From contig NZ_CABPSL010000003.1 in assembly GCF_902459665.1 (NCBI RefSeq), positions 124,001 to 188,000 on the forward strand: a DNA stretch of 64,000 bases. Reading direction: 5' to 3'. Source of the DNA: Pandoraea cepalis. GTDB lineage: Bacteria; Pseudomonadota; Gammaproteobacteria; Burkholderiales; Burkholderiaceae. Below the pieces are notes generated by a model. The model was not told the origin of the DNA, ran no database searches, and saw only the letters and a program-made list of their open reading frames with translations. This document shows, piece by piece, positions 28,022-38,200 of this stretch. Position numbers and translations under genes: made by a program. Within the stretch, counting starts at the first letter, position 1; the number at the start of each line of letters is the position of its first letter.

Positions 28022-28300
28022 CACTTCCCTATGCCCGGTTTCGTGACTTCTTCGCGAAATGTTTCACGCGCCATCTGGACGCATCCGGAGCACTTCGCCA
28101 CGCCCGCATCGTGATGTCTTCGTCGTGAGTTTTTTCTCGCCCTGAGTAGGCTCACTCTGAAACACTTGGCCACGCCAGGTACCGTGATGTCGTCGCCGCG
28201 CGCTGTTTCTCTCCCTGATTAGGCCCGCGCCGAAACACTTGATCGCACCGGGTATTGCGATGTTGTCGCGAATTGATGCATGGGCTGGTTGGACGCATGG
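28022..28300. repeat. Four degenerate ~70-bp tandem units in the island core
   Basis: The word CACTT followed by a conserved GCC.GGTA..GTGATGTCGTCG-like run starts at 28022, 28091, 28163 and 28236, giving periods of 69, 72 and 73. Units three and four also share TTTCTC.CCCTGA.TAGGC. Confidence 0.7.
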
Positions 28301-28832
28301 TGTTGCAGCTTTGTCGGTAGCCACGGCCGTTGTGGACTGGGCGAGGCGAGGGACTGATGGGATGTCGAGGGTCTCGCCGACCGTCACCAGCAGATGCGCA
28401 GCACGTGGGGACGGTCGGCGAGAGCCTGCGCGCATGAAGCGGCGGTGTCGTCGTGACGGTGGGGGGGGTGATGGTGGCGGGGTGGGTAGATGGGGAGGTT
28501 GCGACGATGGATTGGCGTGTTTCGAGTCGTCGGGCCGGCACCCGTTTTCCAAAGCGAATTTCGTGGAGCGACGAAAACGGGTACCGGCCCGGCGGCCGAC
28601 CGCAGAGGGAGGCGAGGGTCAAGCGTCACCCCAACAACGGAATACCGAGTATCAACGCCGAGTGATATGCCACAAGCGGCATCTTGATAATAATAATCAC
28701 ACCTCAAAGCAGCACCGATACCCGCGCAACGTGAAGTCAGTGTGTCAATGACTCAGGCGTGCCCCCTTGCACCCTTCGGTGAGAAGCGAAGTTCGAGGCA
28801 CGCATAAATCAAAACGAGACGGAGACACAGTC

Positions 28833-29873
28833 ATGAGCAAGGCAGCAGGTTGGCTGCGGGGCGCGCTCGCCCTCGCGGTTTGCGGAGCCGCGGGCGTCGC
28901 CCACGCGCAATCGAACGTATCGCTTTACGGTCAGGTCGACGCCTGGGCCGGTGCGGTCAAAACGCCCGGCGGCGAACGCGCCTGGACGCAGGCCGGCGGC
29001 GGAATGTCCACGTCGTACTGGGGGATGAAGGGCACGGAAGATCTCGGCGACGGTCTCAAGGCGATCTTTGCGCTGGAGGACTTCTTCCTGCCGCAAACCG
29101 GACATTACGGACGCTTCACCGGCGACAGCTTCTTCTCCCGGAATGCCTACGTCGGCCTACAGTCGAATACGCTCGGTACGGTCACGATGGGCCGACTTAC
29201 CACGTCGTATTTCGTCTCGACGATTCTGTTCAACCCCTTCGTTGACTCGTATACGTTCAGCCCGATGGTCTATCACACGTTCCTCGGCCTCGCGGGCCAA
29301 GGCATCGTCGGTGATTCGGGATGGAACAACGCCGTGATGTACGCCACGCCGGATTACAAGGGGCTCGGGGCCAGCGTGTCTTATGCCTTCGGCAACAAAG
29401 CCGGCGAGACCGGGCAGAACAAGTGGAGCGCCGCCGCGATGTATTTTCACGGCCCGCTCGCCGCCACGCTCGCGTATCAGCAAGTGAAGTTCGATTCGAC
29501 GCCCGACGATCAGGCCGGCATCACCGGCTTTCGCAATCAGCAAGCGCTCCAGGCTGGCCTGACTTACGATTTTCACGTCGTCAAACTCTACGGGCAATAT
29601 CAGTACATCAAGAACACGATCACCGGGGGCAATCTGACGTCCAACGGCGCTCAGTTCGGGGTGTCGGTGCCGCTCGGCGCAGGCAGCGCGATCGCGTCGT
29701 ACGCCTATACGAAAAATTCTGGCCAGAACGACGTCAGTCGAAATACCTGGGCCGTCGGTTATGACTACAACGTCTCGAAGCGCACCGATCTTTATGTGGC
29801 CTACCTGAACGACAAGGTATCCGGGCTGGAGGCCGGGAATACTTTTGGGCTGGGCATGCGAACCAAGTTCTGA
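28833..29873 (+). CDS. Outer-membrane porin, Burkholderiales OmpC-like trimeric type
   Basis: A 346-residue protein with a signal peptide cleaved after GVAHA (residue 25). The mature part starts QSNVSLYGQVDAW, and the beta-barrel has the typical constriction and strand motifs (GMKGTEDLGDGLKAIFALED, SRNAYVGLQSNTLGTVTMGR). It ends in the terminal Phe needed for BAM recognition (GMRTKF). It forms diffusion channels for small solutes in the outer membrane. GGAG lies nine bases before the ATG. It is monocistronic as far as can be seen; the next gene, a purine permease, starts 91 bases later. Confidence 0.9.
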   Translation: MSKAAGWLRGALALAVCGAAGVAHAQSNVSLYGQVDAWAGAVKTPGGERAWTQAGGGMSTSYWGMKGTEDLGDGLKAIFALEDFFLPQTGHYGRFTGDSFFSRNAYVGLQSNTLGTVTMGRLTTSYFVSTILFNPFVDSYTFSPMVYHTFLGLAGQGIVGDSGWNNAVMYATPDYKGLGASVSYAFGNKAGETGQNKWSAAAMYFHGPLAATLAYQQVKFDSTPDDQAGITGFRNQQALQAGLTYDFHVVKLYGQYQYIKNTITGGNLTSNGAQFGVSVPLGAGSAIASYAYTKNSGQNDVSRNTWAVGYDYNVSKRTDLYVAYLNDKVSGLEAGNTFGLGMRTKF

Positions 29874-29964
29874 GAAACTCCGCTGCACGGACTCGCGCAC
29901 AGTACAATGCGCGCGCCCCCGCTGCACACGGACAACGGCATAACAAAGGCACAAGGAGAGCACG

Positions 29965-31257
29965 TTGCTGACAAAATTCTTCAAACTCCAGGAGCATGGC
30001 TCCAACGTACGCACCGAAATGGTGGCGGGTCTCACGACCTTCCTGACCATGTCGTACATCATCTTCGTCAACCCCAATATTCTCGGCACAACGGGCATGG
30101 ACAAGAGCGCCGTGTTCGTGGCGACCTGTCTCGCAGCCGCGATCGGCTCGGTGGTGATGGCCTTCATCGCCAACTACCCGATCGGTATGGCGCCGGGCAT
30201 GGGGCTGAACGCCTTCTTCGCCTTCACGGTCGTGGGCGCGATGGGCTACACGTGGCAGCAAGCCCTGGGGGCAGTGTTCATCTCAGGCTGTTTGTTCATC
30301 ATTCTGACGGTGACGGGCATACGTTCCTGGCTGATTGCCGGGGTACCCAAATCGTTGCGATGCGCCATCGCCGCCGGTATCGGTCTGTTCCTCGCCATCA
30401 TCGCGCTCGGTAACGCCGGCGTGGTCGTCGCCAATCCGGCAACGAAGATCGGCCTGGGCGATCTCCACGCCCCGCAAGCCCTGCTCGCGATTTTCGGCTT
30501 CTTCCTGATTGCCGTGCTCGACGCCCTGCGCGTTCGCGGCGCGATCCTGATCGGTATTCTGGCCGTGACGGTGCTCTCGATGGTGTTGGGACTGAATCAG
30601 TTCCAGGGCGTTTTCGCCATGCCGCCGAGCCTCGCCCCGACGTTCCTCAAACTCGACATCCCGGGCGCATTGCATGCAGGCTTCGTTCACGTCATTCTGG
30701 CGTTCGTGCTGGTGGAAGTGTTTGACGCAACGGGCACGCTGATGGGCGTGGCAAAGCGAGCCGGCCTGCTCGAAGGTACGCACTACAAGGGCCTCGGCCG
30801 CGCGCTCTTCGCCGATTCGATTGCGATTTTCTTCGGTTCGCTGTTGGGCACGAGCAGCACGACGGCCTACGTGGAAAGCGCCTCGGGTGTGCAGGCGGGC
30901 GGACGCACCGGCCTCACCGCGCTCACGATTGCCGCGCTCTTCATCCTCGCCCTGTTCATCGCGCCGCTGGCCGGTTCGGTGCCCGCCTACGCGGCCGCAC
31001 CGGCATTGCTCTACGTGGCCGGGTTGATGCTGCGCGAGCTGCTCGACGTGGAGTGGGACGACATCACGGAAGCCACCCCGGCCGCCCTGACCGCCCTCGC
31101 CATGCCGTTCACGTATTCGATCGCCACCGGTCTGGCATTCGGCTTCATCTCGTACGCCGTGCTCAAGCTCTTCACGGGCCGCGCGAAGGATGTCCACCCG
31201 GCCGCCTGGGTGATCGCCGTGCTCTTCGTACTGAAGTACGTGTTCTTCCCGAGCTGA
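29965..31257 (+). CDS. NCS2-family purine permease (AzgA/adenine-guanine-hypoxanthine type)
   Basis: A 430-residue inner-membrane transporter with about 12-14 hydrophobic segments and AzgA-type motifs: MVAGLTTFLTMSYIIFVNP, GMAPGMGLNAFFAF, FDATGTLMGVAKRAG and GTSSTTAYVESASGV. It imports hypoxanthine, guanine or adenine with protons. The start is TTG, supported by AAGGAG six bases upstream and by the family N-terminus (LTKFFKLQEHGSNVRTE). A strong terminator follows. A second, different NCS2 permease lies at 51001. Confidence 0.88.
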   Translation: MLTKFFKLQEHGSNVRTEMVAGLTTFLTMSYIIFVNPNILGTTGMDKSAVFVATCLAAAIGSVVMAFIANYPIGMAPGMGLNAFFAFTVVGAMGYTWQQALGAVFISGCLFIILTVTGIRSWLIAGVPKSLRCAIAAGIGLFLAIIALGNAGVVVANPATKIGLGDLHAPQALLAIFGFFLIAVLDALRVRGAILIGILAVTVLSMVLGLNQFQGVFAMPPSLAPTFLKLDIPGALHAGFVHVILAFVLVEVFDATGTLMGVAKRAGLLEGTHYKGLGRALFADSIAIFFGSLLGTSSTTAYVESASGVQAGGRTGLTALTIAALFILALFIAPLAGSVPAYAAAPALLYVAGLMLRELLDVEWDDITEATPAALTALAMPFTYSIATGLAFGFISYAVLKLFTGRAKDVHPAAWVIAVLFVLKYVFFPS

Positions 31258-31281
31258 TCGAGACGATGTCCCGATAGCGTG

Positions 31282-31320
31282 ACGGCCCGCCGGAGCATCC
31301 CCGGCGGGCCGTTTGTTTCT
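31282..31320 (+). terminator. Rho-independent terminator of the AzgA-type permease gene
   Basis: A perfect 12-bp stem (ACGGCCCGCCGG with CCGGCGGGCCGT, 7-base loop) followed by TTGTTTCT, 25 bases past the stop. Confidence 0.85.
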
Positions 31321-31329
31321 ACCCGCCGC

Positions 31330-32055
31330 TCACGCCCTCGCCGCCGAAATCAATTCGGCTAGCCCCGTGCGCTGGCGGCCCTGTGCGTCGAAGTTCTCCA
31401 GCGAAAGCCATTGTTCGAACCCCCGACTGATGGCCGGCCATTCGCCATCCGTGATCGAGAACCACGCCGTGTCGCGACTACGACCCCGGTAGACGATCGC
31501 CTGACGGAATATGCCCTCGAACGTGAACCCGTAACGTGCCGCCGCCCGCCGCGACGGGGCATTGAGCGCGTCGCATTTCCACTCATATCGGCGATACCCC
31601 AACTCGTCGAACGCCCGACGCATCAGCAAGTATTGCGCCTCCGTGCCAGCACGCGTGCGCTTGAGCAACGGCGAGTACGCCACGTGCCCGACTTCAATCA
31701 CGCCGTTCACCGCGTCGATGCGCATGAGCGCCAACGTCCCCACCGCCCGCTCCGTCTCCCGATCGATGATCGCGTAATGCAACGGGTCGCTGGACGCCGC
31801 CATCCTGGTCGCGTACGCGTGGTAGCTGTCGAAATCCGGAAACGGCCCCCCACTCATGTATGTCCAGTCGCGACCGTCTGCGGCGCTGGCATACGCCTCG
31901 TACAGGTCCTTCGCGTGACGCTCCACGTCGATCGGCTCGATCCGGCAGTAACGCCCATCGATCGGCGCACGCGGCGGCTGCGCTCTCGACTTCCAGTCCG
32001 GCAGCGCTGCACCGATCGGCTGGTCGTATTCGTTGAAATTCGGGGCGTCAGTCAT
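31330..32055 (-). CDS. GNAT-family N-acetyltransferase
   Basis: A 241-residue protein of the RimJ/RimL-like type (Acetyltransf_3). It has an N-terminal extension, the segment RYCRIEPIDVERHAKDLYEA, the core IEVGHVAYSPLLKRTRAGTE (the acetyl-CoA-binding turn is not the classical Q/RxxGxG/A), and YRRYEWKCDALNAPSRRAAA, then RYGFTFEG. This subgroup is widespread; the substrate is unknown. The start at MTDAPNFNEYD (32055) is preferred because GGAG lies nine bases upstream; ATGs at 32064 and 32094 lack a suitable ribosome site. It is divergent from the MocR regulator, which may control it. Confidence 0.75.
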   Translation of the reverse strand: MTDAPNFNEYDQPIGAALPDWKSRAQPPRAPIDGRYCRIEPIDVERHAKDLYEAYASAADGRDWTYMSGGPFPDFDSYHAYATRMAASSDPLHYAIIDRETERAVGTLALMRIDAVNGVIEVGHVAYSPLLKRTRAGTEAQYLLMRRAFDELGYRRYEWKCDALNAPSRRAAARYGFTFEGIFRQAIVYRGRSRDTAWFSITDGEWPAISRGFEQWLSLENFDAQGRQRTGLAELISAARA

Positions 32056-32114
32056 CTCGCTCATCTCCGGAAGTTGGCGCAACACGCAAGTCATGACGTC
32101 TAAAGTATCGCCTC

Positions 32115-32138
32115 AGTGGTACGATGAAAAGCACCACT
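32115..32138. promoter_or_regulatory. AGTGGT-N12-ACCACT inverted repeat between the GNAT and MocR genes
   Basis: A perfect 6-bp dyad lies 14 bases before the MocR start and 60 bases before the GNAT start. MocR/PdxR proteins bind such short half-sites near their own genes, so this is a plausible operator. Confidence 0.45.
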
Positions 32139-32151
32139 CTTTGAGAATCTC

Positions 32152-33789
32152 ATGGTGCCACACGCTCACTCCACCGCTCGACAAGCCAGACCGGCGCCCC
32201 GTCCCGGCACTCCCGATCCTGCTCCGGAGAACGTCGCCGCACTGTTCGACAGCCCCCTGACGACCGGCCCCGGGCGCGCTGGCACCTCGCTTCAGAAACA
32301 ACTCCTCTCCCGCCTCAAACACGCCATTCTCGAAGGTCGTTTGCCCGCCGGCGCCCGTCTGCCCGCCTCGCGCACGCTCGCCGAAGATCTCGCCATTTCA
32401 CGCAACACGGTCTCGATCGTCTACGACCAACTGGCCGCCGAAGGCTTTATCGTGCCCCACCGGCTCGGTACCCGCGTCGCCCAACTCACTCTCGATCCCC
32501 ACTTCGCCGCCAAAGCCGCACGTACCGCCAGCGCCAGGACGCCGAAAGCCAATGACCCGGTGGCGACGCCCCCCAGCGCCCCCGACGGTCCCCCAACACC
32601 ACTCGCCTCGCGCCGCATCCAACGCTTGCCCGCGACGCGCCACGCCGCCCGCGCCGACGAGTCGCCCCTGCCGTTTACGCCCGGGGTTCCCGCACTCACC
32701 CACTTTCCCACCAGTACCTGGCGACGCACGCTCGAACGCGTCATGCGTGAAGCCCAACCCCGCCACTATCACTACGGCGATCCCCTCGGCGAACCCGCGC
32801 TGCGAGACGCCATTGCCGCACACTTGCGGATCTCGCGCGGCGTGCGTTGCGATGCGTCGCAAGTCGTGATCACGGAAGGCGCCCACGAGGCGCTGATTCT
32901 CTGCGTCCGGCTGCTCACGGATCCCGGCGATACGGTGTGGATGGAAGACCCAGGCTATCGCGGCGCGAAGGCCGCTTTCCATTCGGCCGATGTTCGTCTT
33001 CACGCGCTGCGCGTCGACGATGAGGGGGTCGTGATTCCGGAAGGACAGTGGGAACGCTCGCCGCCACGACTGGTGTATGTCACGCCGTCGCATCAGTATC
33101 CGCTCGGCAGTGTGCTGTCGGCCTCGCGCCGCCTCGATCTGATCGCGCAGGCACGGCGTCACGGCGCCTGGATTCTGGAAGATGATTACGACAGCGAGTT
33201 TCGCCATCAAGGCGAACCGATCGCCGCGATGCAGGGGATGGTGGCCAACGCCCCCGTTGTCTATGTGGGGACGTTCAGCAAGACGATGTTTCCCGCGCTG
33301 CGCCTGGGCTTTCTGATTCTGCCGACCACGCTCGCCGCGCAAGCCCGCGACGCCCTCGACGAACTCTTGCGCGGCGGGCATCGCTTCGAACAACTGGCAC
33401 TGGCGGAATTCATCCGCAGCGGCCAGTTTGCACGGCATCTGGGTCGCATGCGACGGCTGTATCGGGAACGTCAGACGGCTTTGCGCAACGCGCTGGCCAC
33501 CCACTTCGACCCGGCGTATGCGGTGATTGGCGAGCGCTGCGGCCTGCACCTGACGGTGCGGCTCGATCCCTCATTCCCGGACAAGGCGATCGTGACCGCC
33601 GCGCAGCGCGAAGGCATCGGCCCCCGCGCCCTGTCGAGCTTTGCACTCGATCCACACCCCACGGATAACGGTCTGGTGATCGGCTATGGCGATACGGACG
33701 CGGCACGCATCCCCGGCCTGATCCAGCGGCTCGCCGCGATTGTCGCGGCGCAGCAGCGGGCGACGTTGGAGACGGTGGCGACCGACTGA
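32152..33789 (+). CDS. MocR/PdxR-type regulator (GntR DNA-binding domain fused to an aminotransferase-like domain)
   Basis: A 545-residue protein. The GntR winged helix lies at about residues 45-110 (LKHAILEGRLPAGARLPASR, TLAEDLAISRNTVSIVYDQL). After a Pro/Ala-rich linker comes a fold-type-I aminotransferase domain with the PLP-binding lysine in TFSKTMFPALRLGF and the aspartate pair in ILEDDYDSEFR. Such regulators sense PLP or PLP-amino-acid adducts (vitamin B6, GABA, taurine or ectoine metabolism). The flanking genes do not reveal which. It converges with the MFS gene 15 bases downstream. Confidence 0.9.
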   Translation: MVPHAHSTARQARPAPRPGTPDPAPENVAALFDSPLTTGPGRAGTSLQKQLLSRLKHAILEGRLPAGARLPASRTLAEDLAISRNTVSIVYDQLAAEGFIVPHRLGTRVAQLTLDPHFAAKAARTASARTPKANDPVATPPSAPDGPPTPLASRRIQRLPATRHAARADESPLPFTPGVPALTHFPTSTWRRTLERVMREAQPRHYHYGDPLGEPALRDAIAAHLRISRGVRCDASQVVITEGAHEALILCVRLLTDPGDTVWMEDPGYRGAKAAFHSADVRLHALRVDDEGVVIPEGQWERSPPRLVYVTPSHQYPLGSVLSASRRLDLIAQARRHGAWILEDDYDSEFRHQGEPIAAMQGMVANAPVVYVGTFSKTMFPALRLGFLILPTTLAAQARDALDELLRGGHRFEQLALAEFIRSGQFARHLGRMRRLYRERQTALRNALATHFDPAYAVIGERCGLHLTVRLDPSFPDKAIVTAAQREGIGPRALSSFALDPHPTDNGLVIGYGDTDAARIPGLIQRLAAIVAAQQRATLETVATD

Positions 33790-33804
33790 CCCCGCCGCCA
33801 GCGA

Positions 33805-35025
33805 TTACGCCGTCTGTACGGCTTTCTTGTCGGCGTCGCGCGCCTGCTCGGCTCGCGCCATCCATAGCGTGAGCAAGACGGCCGCCACCGCAGCCACTGA
33901 TGCACACAGGTAGACCTCGGCATAGCCGTAAGCCCCGACGATCAGACCCGCCACCGGTCCGGTCACGCCAAGCGCAACATCGAGGAAGACGGAGTACGCC
34001 CCCAGTGCCGCACCCCGGTTCTGTGCCGGAACCAGATTGACGGCCGCCACGCCCAACGACGGGAACACGAGCGAGAACCCCGCGCCGGAGAGCGCCGCGC
34101 CGAGCAACGCCGTGAATCCCGTAGGCGCGATCCCGAGCACGATCAGGCCGAAGGCCTCGAGCGTGAATGACATCATGGCCACACGGTAGCCGCCGAAGCG
34201 CCCGATGCTGCTGCCAAAGAGCAGTCGTACGCCCATGAAGCACACGCCGAACGCGGTCAACGCCAGTGCAGCGTTGTCCCAGTGATGGCTTGCATAGTAA
34301 AGCGTGATGAACGTGGAGATGGCACCAAAACCGATGGAGCCCAGCGCAAGCCCCATGCCGAACGGCAACACGCGACCGAGCACGGCGCGGAATGCGAGAC
34401 GTTCTCCATGGATGACCGGCGTCGCACGCTTCATGCGCGCGAGCAGCAGGCCAGCGACGCCCGCCAGCGCAATCGCCGCGCCAAGTACTTGGATGCCATA
34501 CGCATTGTCGAGTGCAACGCCAAGCGGTGCGCCCAGCGCAAGCGCGCCGTAGGTTGCCACGCCGTTCCATGAGATGACGCGTGCAGTGTGCGACGGACCC
34601 ACCTGGCCGATGCCCCACATGATCGCGCCCGTCGACACCCAGCTCTCACCAAAGCCAAGCACAAGACGTCCAAGAATCAGCGTGAGGAGCGCCAACCACG
34701 GCACGCCGGAAAACACACCGCCCAAGGCCACGAGCAACCCGGAGGCACCGCAAGCCACCAGTCCGCACAACACGGTGCGTTTCGGGCCCCAGGCGTCGGC
34801 AGTCCGCCCGGCGTAAGGACGCGAGAGCAGCGTCGCAAGGTACTGAACGCTGATGGCCAGGCCGGCAATGACCGAGCTGTATGCGAGATCGACATGCACG
34901 AACGACGGCAACACCGCGAGCGGCAATCCGATCGTCAGATAGCAGAGGAACGTGAAGAACACGGTGGAGACGATCTGCAGCGTCGTGGCGAACGGTGGGT
35001 TCGCAGGGCGGGTGTCGTTGGGCAT
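33805..35025 (-). CDS. MFS transporter (YhhS/YfcJ-like)
   Basis: A 406-residue inner-membrane protein with 12 predicted hydrophobic segments and the MFS motif A variant [19 protein letters not shown] in the 2/3 loop. The segments [20 protein letters not shown] and [19 protein letters not shown] resemble the YhhS/YfcJ (UPF0226) drug-exporter-like group. The substrate is unknown. ATG 35025 ([11 protein letters not shown]) is chosen; a longer in-frame start adds a non-conserved leader. The 236-base gap to the right up to the gdh stop has no gene. Confidence 0.8.
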   Translation of the reverse strand: MPNDTRPANPPFATTLQIVSTVFFTFLCYLTIGLPLAVLPSFVHVDLAYSSVIAGLAISVQYLATLLSRPYAGRTADAWGPKRTVLCGLVACGASGLLVALGGVFSGVPWLALLTLILGRLVLGFGESWVSTGAIMWGIGQVGPSHTARVISWNGVATYGALALGAPLGVALDNAYGIQVLGAAIALAGVAGLLLARMKRATPVIHGERLAFRAVLGRVLPFGMGLALGSIGFGAISTFITLYYASHHWDNAALALTAFGVCFMGVRLLFGSSIGRFGGYRVAMMSFTLEAFGLIVLGIAPTGFTALLGAALSGAGFSLVFPSLGVAAVNLVPAQNRGAALGAYSVFLDVALGVTGPVAGLIVGAYGYAEVYLCASVAAVAAVLLTLWMARAEQARDADKKAVQTA

Positions 35026-35261
35026 TGCGCAGGAGTTCAGGAATCGACGAAACCCCAGGACGCGCCACCCCGCGCGACGGGCAAGCATCCGCGCAGGTCA
35101 ACTCAATCCTAGGGTTTTCCCGGATCATACGCGGTTTCGTGACTTTTGTGTAAACGCTTAAAAATGCCCCCGCGACGGCTTTCGACGACAGCCCGTCGTG
35201 TATTCGCCAGCCGCGGCGCGGACGCCCCCCACGGCGCTCGGGGGCGACCGTCCTGCTCGGC

Positions 35262-38200
35262 TCAGCGGTCGACTTCCGCCAACGCTTTCAGGCTCACCGA
35301 CAACATGGCCAGGTCGGCGTTACCGGCCGCGACCTGGTCGGCCAGCACACGGTGGTAGCGCGCGAGCGCGTCTGCGTGCAACGTCTCCCAGTGGGCGACG
35401 CGCTTGCCCGCCGGGCTTGGGTCGGCTGGCTCGCCGGCATGCACCGGATCAAGCACCGCCTCGCCGCCCGCCAGCACGCTCGCCGTCAGGCGTCGCCGTA
35501 ATACCGACAATTCTTCCAGCAAGGTGGCCCGCGCGAGGCGCTGCCAGTGCGTCTGCATCGGCAGGCCGAGCACCCCCGCCTGGAGCCAAGCGTAGCCAAG
35601 CGGTGCGTCGAGGGCGAAATACACCTGCGCGGCCAGCGACGGTTCGCACCCGCTGCTGCTCGCCACTTCGGCGATGTCGAGCAACGCCACCCGCGCGCCG
35701 ACGCCCGCGGCCGTTTGTGCAAGCAACGGCGGCACGCCCGCATCGATCATGGTCTGGCATCTGGCCCGCGCGTCATCGGCGGCCGCGCCGCTGACCAGGG
35801 TGTCCAGTGTCGGCAGGATGGGCGTGAGCACAGCGCGCAGACGCTCGAGCGTCTGCGGCACGTCGGCCACACGCCGCCGCAAGAACCATAGGGTGGCGTG
35901 TTCGTGCCACTGCGCAATCGCGGCAAAGAGCGAGGCCTGCGTTTCGTGCGAGACGCGCGCGTCAAGCGCATCGATCTCGCCCCACAACGTGTCGAGGTCG
36001 TAGGCCCCCCGTGCCGCCAGACTGGCCCGCACGACGTCGGCCGGCTCAGCGCCCGTTTCCTCGCTGAGTCGATGCACGAACGTGACCCCCGCCCGGTTGA
36101 CGAGCGCATTGGCCTGCATCGTCGCGAGAATTTCCCGCTTGAGTGGATGACGCAACATCGCCGCGCCGCATCGGCTCGCGAGCGGCTTGGGAAAGTACGA
36201 CGGCAATTCGTCGGCAACAAAATCGGCGTCGGGCAGATCGCTTGCCAGCAGCAGGTCGTAGAGCCACATCTTGCTGTAGGCCATGAGGACCGCGCGTTCG
36301 GGGGAGGTCAGCCCCGCGCCGGACGCACGCCGCGCGTCAAGTGTTTCGTCGTCGGGCAGGAACTCGATGGTGCGCGAGAGCCGCTGTGCGCGCTCCAGGT
36401 ACCGCATGAAGCGCGTCTCGTCGTCGAGCGACGCCACCGCTCGCAACCGGCCCAGTGAGAGCGCCTGCGTCTGCAAATAGTTGTCGCGCAACACAAGAAT
36501 GCCGACTTCCTCGGTCATCTCCGCGAGCAACGTGTTGCGCTGCTTCAGTGTCATCTCGCCGTCCGTCACCACCAGGCCCAGGAGAATCTTGATGTTGACC
36601 TCGTGATCGGAACAATCGACACCGGCCGAATTGTCGATGGCATCGGTATTGATGCGACCGCCATGCTGCGCGTACTCGATGCGCCCGAGCTGCGTCAGCC
36701 CAAGGTTGCCGCCCTCGGCCACGACCTTGCAACGCAGTTCCGCGCCATTCACGCGCAAGCCGTCGTTGGCACGATCGCCCACCTGCGCATGCGTCTCGGT
36801 GCTCGCTTTGACGTACGTGCCAATGCCGCCGTTGTACAGCAGATCGACCGGCGCTTTCAACAACGCCCGCAACAGGTCGTTCGGCGCCATCTCCGTGGCC
36901 TCGGTGCCGATCAGTTCCCTCACCGGCGCAGAGAGCACAATCGCTTTGGCCGTACGCGGGAACACGCCGCCGCCCGCCGAAATCAACCGCGTATCGTAGT
37001 CGGCCCAGCTGGAACGCGGCAGTTGGAACAGGCGCTCGCGCTCGGCAAACGACGTTGCAGCATCGGGCGTGGGGTCGAGGAAGATGTGCCGATGGTCGAA
37101 CGCGGCCACGAGCCGGATGTGTTTCGAGAGCAACATGCCGTTGCCGAAGACATCGCCCGACATATCGCCGATACCCACCACGGTGAAGTCCTGCGTCTGG
37201 GTGTCGACGCCCATCTCGCTGAAATGCCGCTTGACGGACTCCCACGCGCCGCGCGCCGTGATGGCCATCTTCTTGTGATCGTAGCCGACCGAGCCGCCCG
37301 ACGCAAAGGCATCGCCGAGCCAGAATCCGTACTCCGCCGAAATGGCGTTGGCGTAATCGGAAAAAGTCGCCGTCCCTTTGTCGGCCGCGACGACGAGATA
37401 CGGGTCGTCGCCGTCGATACGCACGGTCTGCGACGGGGGCACCAATTGGCCGTCGACGTAGTTGTCGGTCAGATCCAGCAGCCCGCGCAGGAATGTCTGG
37501 TAGCACGCCACCCCCTCGGCCAGATAGGCATCCCGGTCGCCTGGCGATGGCGGTTGCTTCACCACGAACCCGCCCTTCGAGCCGACCGGCACGATGACGG
37601 TGTTTTTCACCATCTGCGCCTTGACGAGACCCAGCACCTCGGTGCGGAAGTCTTCGCGGCGATCCGACCAGCGCAAGCCACCCCGCGCCACACGCCCTCC
37701 TCGCAAATGCACGCCCTCCACGCGCGGCGAATACACCCATATCTCGAACATCGGCTTCGGCTCGGGCAGACCCGGCACCTTCGACGGATCGAACTTGAAC
37801 GACAGATAGCGCTTCTGCGTCACGCCGTCCTTGCCCGTCTGGAAGTAATTGGTGCGCAAGGTCGCTTCGAGCACGCCAAGGAACTGACGCAGGATGCGAT
37901 CCTCGTCGAGGTTGGGAACGTCTTCGAGCGCCGCGTGAATTTGCGCCCGTAGCCGCTCCGCCTGCGATGCGCGAGCCTGCGCCGCCAGCCCCGGATCGAA
38001 GCGGGCCAGGAACAACCGCACGAGCATGCCCGAAATCGACGGATTTCCGGTCAGCGCATTCTCGATATACGCATTGCTGAAGGTCGACCCCACCTGGCGG
38101 ATGTACTTCGCGTAGGCGCGCAAAATGCGGACTTCGCGCCACGTCAGTCCGGCGCGCAAGACCAGCCGGTTGAGGTCGTCGTTCTCAACGTCGCCCGCCC

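Larger units (their letters stand above)
27749..28625. repeat. Non-coding island: ~270-bp inverted repeats with nested palindromes around a tandem-repeat core
   Basis: The left arm 27749-28016 and right arm 28359-28625 are inverted copies. The first ~95 bp of each (cgcttgaccctcgcctccc onwards) are almost identical. The middle is diverged, and the inner ends (tctcgccgaccgtc region) match again. Each arm has its own hairpins (see the separate entries). The ~340-bp core has four degenerate ~70-bp units. Chance reading frames exist on both strands but none looks like a protein. There is no transposase and no obvious target duplication. The whole 27717-28832 gap is otherwise empty except for the porin promoter at its right end. 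Confidence 0.85.

Noticed and set aside
28022-28300. Tandem units considered as a CRISPR array
   Set aside because: Units are degenerate, with no constant repeat/variable spacer pattern, and no cas genes are nearby.
27749-28707. Several overlapping open frames in the repeat island on both strands
   Set aside because: They follow from the GC-rich inverted repeats (the same peptide words occur on both strands) and have no ribosome sites or family similarity.
29880-29964. Purine riboswitch upstream of the AzgA-type permease
   Set aside because: Too short a leader and no conserved purine-aptamer core sequence seen; the same holds for 50570-51000 upstream of the second permease.
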